Below are positions 14,091-16,327 of a stretch of 16,327 nucleotides of DNA, piece by piece. How positions within the stretch are numbered: position 1 is the first letter of the stretch; each line of letters starts with the position of its first letter. Both the position numbers and the translations under genes were made by a program. The DNA is from Bacteroidales bacterium UBA1064 (GTDB lineage Bacteria > Bacteroidota > Bacteroidia > Bacteroidales > Tenuifilaceae), in assembly GCA_002316235.1 (NCBI GenBank), contig DCDD01000073.1, forward strand, positions 1-16,327, read 5' to 3'. The notes below the pieces were generated by a model, which saw only the letters and a list, made by a program, of their open reading frames with translations, made no database searches and was not told where the DNA came from.

Positions 14091-15383
14091 CTAAAGGCTC
14101 CAGTAGGTGAGGTTGTTAATTTTGCTCCTAAAAATACCCTTTACATCTACAAAAACGCACTTTTCGGCAGCAAGGCGCTTAAACCATTCCTCCTTGAGTC
14201 CAGCATACTGGCTATGCCCAACGGCTAGAATGATTGCGTCATACCTGCCCGATGGAGCAGTTGCCATGTCAAAACCATACTCGTGCTTTACGTCATGGGC
14301 ATCGGCATAGGGATCAATAATATCGATATAGTTAACTCCAAACGATCTTAATTCACGGTAGATGTCGACTACCTTGGAGTTCCGAATATCGCTTACATTT
14401 TCCTTGAAGGTAACACCCATAACCAGCACCCTTGCATCCATAGGATTTGTTCCGGCAGCAATAATTTTCTTAACGGTTTGCTTGGCCACATATCCCCCCA
14501 TGGTATCGTTGATGTAACGACCAGCGCTGATAATTTGCGGATGATAGCCCAGCTCCTTGGCCTTGTAAACCAGGTAGTATGGATCAACTCCAATGCAATG
14601 GCCTCCAACAAGCCCGGGTGAGAAGTTAAGAAAGTTCCACTTGGTTCCTGCCGCTTCGAGCACCTCGTAGGTGTTTATACCCATGCGGCTGAATATGATG
14701 GAGAGCTCATTCATAAACGCAATGTTAATATCGCGTTGGGTATTCTCAATAATTTTTGCAGCTTCGGCCACCTTAATGGAGCTGGCACGGTGAATGCCCG
14801 CTTTAATAATCAACTCATAAGTTTTAGCTATTTCCTCGGCTGATTCAGGATCGCAGCCCGAAGTAATTTTTTTTATGGTTGTAAGGGTGTGATTCTTATC
14901 GCCCGGGTTTATTCGCTCGGGCGAAAATCCAACCTTAAAGTCCTGAATAAATTTTAACCCGGAAAGCTCCTCAAGAATGGGAACACAATCTTCCTCGGTG
15001 CAACCCGGATAAACTGTTGACTCGTAAACCACGTAGTCACCTTTTTTCAGCACCTGACCTACCGTTCGGGTAGCGGCAAGTAATGGTTTCAAATCGGGAA
15101 GGTTATGCTCATCAATGGGTGTGGGAACGGCCACAACGTAAAATGACGCCTTTCGTAAATCGTTAATATCAGAAGTAAATGTTATGTCGCAGTTCTGAAA
15201 CGACGTAGATTCAAGCTCATGGCTTGGGTCAACTCCACGCTTCATCAGCTCAACCCTGTCGGGTTTAATATCGAATCCAACTACCGAAATTTTTTTGGCG
15301 AATTCCAGGGCGATCGGAAGGCCGACATAACCTAGTCCTATAACCGCCATTTTTTCATTCTTTGAAACTAACTCCTTGAACAT
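14091..15383 (-). CDS. UDP-N-acetyl-hexosamine 6-dehydrogenase (WbpA/WbpO/TviB-like)
   Basis: A 430-residue NAD-dependent nucleotide-sugar dehydrogenase that oxidises C6 of a UDP-HexNAc twice to give the uronic acid. The Rossmann loop is VIGLGYVGLP (residues 14-23). Other marks are VAVPTPID (around 85-91), YESTVYPG, GFSPERINPGD, and the catalytic-Cys segment GLVGGHCIGVDPYYL with Cys263. A second Rossmann domain with VLVMGVTFKENVSDIRNSK follows. The overall pattern resembles the WbpO/TviB group. The neighbour resembles WbpB, which uses UDP-GlcNAcA, so the product may be UDP-GlcNAcA and the role WbpA-like; that choice is inference. I start at the ATG at 15381-15383; an ATG at 15417-15419 is in frame but would overlap the upstream gene. 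It is the last gene of a polysaccharide cluster that continues off the right edge, 23 nt after the oxidoreductase gene. Confidence 0.92.
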   Translation of the reverse strand: MFKELVSKNEKMAVIGLGYVGLPIALEFAKKISVVGFDIKPDRVELMKRGVDPSHELESTSFQNCDITFTSDINDLRKASFYVVAVPTPIDEHNLPDLKPLLAATRTVGQVLKKGDYVVYESTVYPGCTEEDCVPILEELSGLKFIQDFKVGFSPERINPGDKNHTLTTIKKITSGCDPESAEEIAKTYELIIKAGIHRASSIKVAEAAKIIENTQRDINIAFMNELSIIFSRMGINTYEVLEAAGTKWNFLNFSPGLVGGHCIGVDPYYLVYKAKELGYHPQIISAGRYINDTMGGYVAKQTVKKIIAAGTNPMDARVLVMGVTFKENVSDIRNSKVVDIYRELRSFGVNYIDIIDPYADAHDVKHEYGFDMATAPSGRYDAIILAVGHSQYAGLKEEWFKRLAAEKCVFVDVKGIFRSKINNLTYWSL

Positions 15384-15406
15384 ATAGTGAATGTTGTTAT
15401 ATTCTA

Positions 15407-16327
15407 TTACTTCTTGCAAAAAGGATGATAATCGCCCTTGAGCCCGACCGGAACAGCGTTGCGAATCGCATAAACCGTTTCAATTGAGCTACGGGCATCA
15501 TTCAGGCCAAATCCGTTTCCAGAAAGAATATCGCGGTAGCTGGTGGTGTGCAAATCGGTAAAACCCTCGCTAAACTCAAGCTCATCATTCCCTACGGTAA
15601 TGGACCGGTAGGTTCGTTTCCCCTGCTGCTTCACTGTGTCGGGAATATCGTTGTAATCAATGCTTAGAAACCAACGGACGCGAGCTTTTTGTAACTCAAG
15701 GTAACCGGCAGCCTTATCGGGCATAGACATATGAACAACACCACTTTTGACATCCCCAAAAATCCAAGTAAGCATATCAAAAAAGTGCACTCCAATGTTG
15801 GTGGCAACTCCACCAGATTTTTGAACGTCGCCCTTCCACGAAATGAAATACCAACGCCCACGGCTGGTGATGTAGGTTAAGTCAACATCGTAAATTTTAT
15901 CCTTGGGGCCATTGTCAATTTTCTTTTTAAACTCAATAATGGCCGGATGAAGCCTAAGCTGAAGAATAGTGTAGATATGCCTGCCGGTTTCATGCTCAAT
16001 TTCACTAAGGGCATCAATATTCCATGGGTTCAGAACCACGGGTTTCTCACATATTGCATCGGCTCCCTGTCGCAGGGCAAACCTTATGTGGGAGTCGTGG
16101 AGGTAGTTAGGGGTGCAAATGCTCACGTAGTCAACTTTTATGCCCTGCCGTTTAAGCTTATCAATGTGGCGATCGAAGCGCTCATACTCCACAAAAAAAT
16201 CGGCTTGAGGAAAGTAGCTGTCCATTATGCCCACACAGTCGTGCTTGTCGAGGGCTGCCAGCAGGGTATTTCCAGTTTCCTTTATGGCCTTCAAATGGCG
16301 TGGCGCCACAAAGCCTGCAGCGCCAAT
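15407..16327 (-). CDS. wbpB: Gfo/Idh/MocA oxidoreductase, WbpB/WlbA-like (partial, N-terminus off right edge)
   Basis: 306 codons are visible and the frame remains open to the window edge. The residues at the edge read IGAAGFVAPRHLKAIKETGN, the glycine-rich NAD-binding start of the family, so only a few residues are missing and the GTG at 16309 is not the true start. The catalytic-domain marks are CEKPVVLNPWN with the EKP Lys (visible residue 95) and GGVATNIGVHFFDML with His at visible residue 181. A Lys and a His with nearly the same spacing serve in Chromobacterium WlbA. WbpB/WlbA oxidises C3 of UDP-GlcNAcA to the 3-keto sugar, the second step towards UDP-2,3-diacetamido-uronic acids used in O-antigen or capsule. 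The neighbouring 6-dehydrogenase would supply the substrate. The aminotransferase, acetyltransferase and epimerase of the route are expected off the right edge. Confidence 0.88.
   Translation of the reverse strand: MGAAGFVAPRHLKAIKETGNTLLAALDKHDCVGIMDSYFPQADFFVEYERFDRHIDKLKRQGIKVDYVSICTPNYLHDSHIRFALRQGADAICEKPVVLNPWNIDALSEIEHETGRHIYTILQLRLHPAIIEFKKKIDNGPKDKIYDVDLTYITSRGRWYFISWKGDVQKSGGVATNIGVHFFDMLTWIFGDVKSGVVHMSMPDKAAGYLELQKARVRWFLSIDYNDIPDTVKQQGKRTYRSITVGNDELEFSEGFTDLHTTSYRDILSGNGFGLNDARSSIETVYAIRNAVPVGLKGDYHPFCKK

Noticed and set aside
15384..15419. An upstream ATG for the nucleotide-sugar dehydrogenase
   Set aside because: It adds 12 residues not expected before the Rossmann fold and overlaps the preceding gene; the ATG at 15383 leaves a 23-nt gap. 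It cannot be fully excluded.

Overview
The window looks like a chromosomal stretch from a Bacteroidota bacterium, probably Bacteroidales or Marinilabiliales-like. The evidence is a 445-residue signal peptidase I with a large insertion, a short DapB next to lepB and a WbqC-family gene, a type 3 (archaeal/eukaryotic-like) prolyl-tRNA synthetase, a FadL-like outer-membrane protein with the SLGGA...GG...INPAG signature, few Shine-Dalgarno sites, and a few TAnnTTTG-like -7 promoter boxes. No tRNA, rRNA, CRISPR array, insertion sequence or phage gene was seen. No gap between genes exceeds about 190 bases.

Layout from left to right: (1) a SiaB-family kinase gene, cut by the left edge (1-420, minus). 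(2) A probable minus-strand operon, proS - unknown cytoplasmic protein - M49 (dipeptidyl-peptidase III-like) lipoprotein, ending in a clear intrinsic terminator at 486-513. (3) Two plus-strand envelope genes, divergent from proS: an aromatic-rich lipoprotein with a Ser/Thr/Arg/Gly-rich tail (4517-5890) and a FadL/OmpP1-like outer-membrane barrel (5999-7534), with a hairpin between them. (4) A minus-strand group dapB - lepB - WbqC family. (5) The minus-strand translation operon thrS - infC - rpmI - rplT, ending in a terminator at 10638-10667. (6) The distal end of a nucleotide-sugar or surface-polysaccharide cluster (minus): a WbpB/WlbA-like oxidoreductase, cut by the right edge, followed by a UDP-HexNAc 6-dehydrogenase.

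Two points deserve most attention. infC has no ATG/GTG/TTG start that would keep its conserved N-terminus. A perfect AGGAGG sits 8 nt before an ATA codon, so the gene very probably starts at AUA and encodes 184 residues. Second, the 108-nt rpmI-rplT gap is almost exactly filled by a 33-codon ORF with a CPGCG half zinc-ribbon motif. It begins 2 nt after the rpmI stop and ends 4 nt before the rplT start. The same DNA can also fold into a two-stem RNA just ahead of rplT, so it may be a tiny ribosomal-operon gene, an L20-type translational operator, or both.

Most of the window is ordinary housekeeping and envelope biology. I found no defence system, secondary-metabolite cluster or mobile element.
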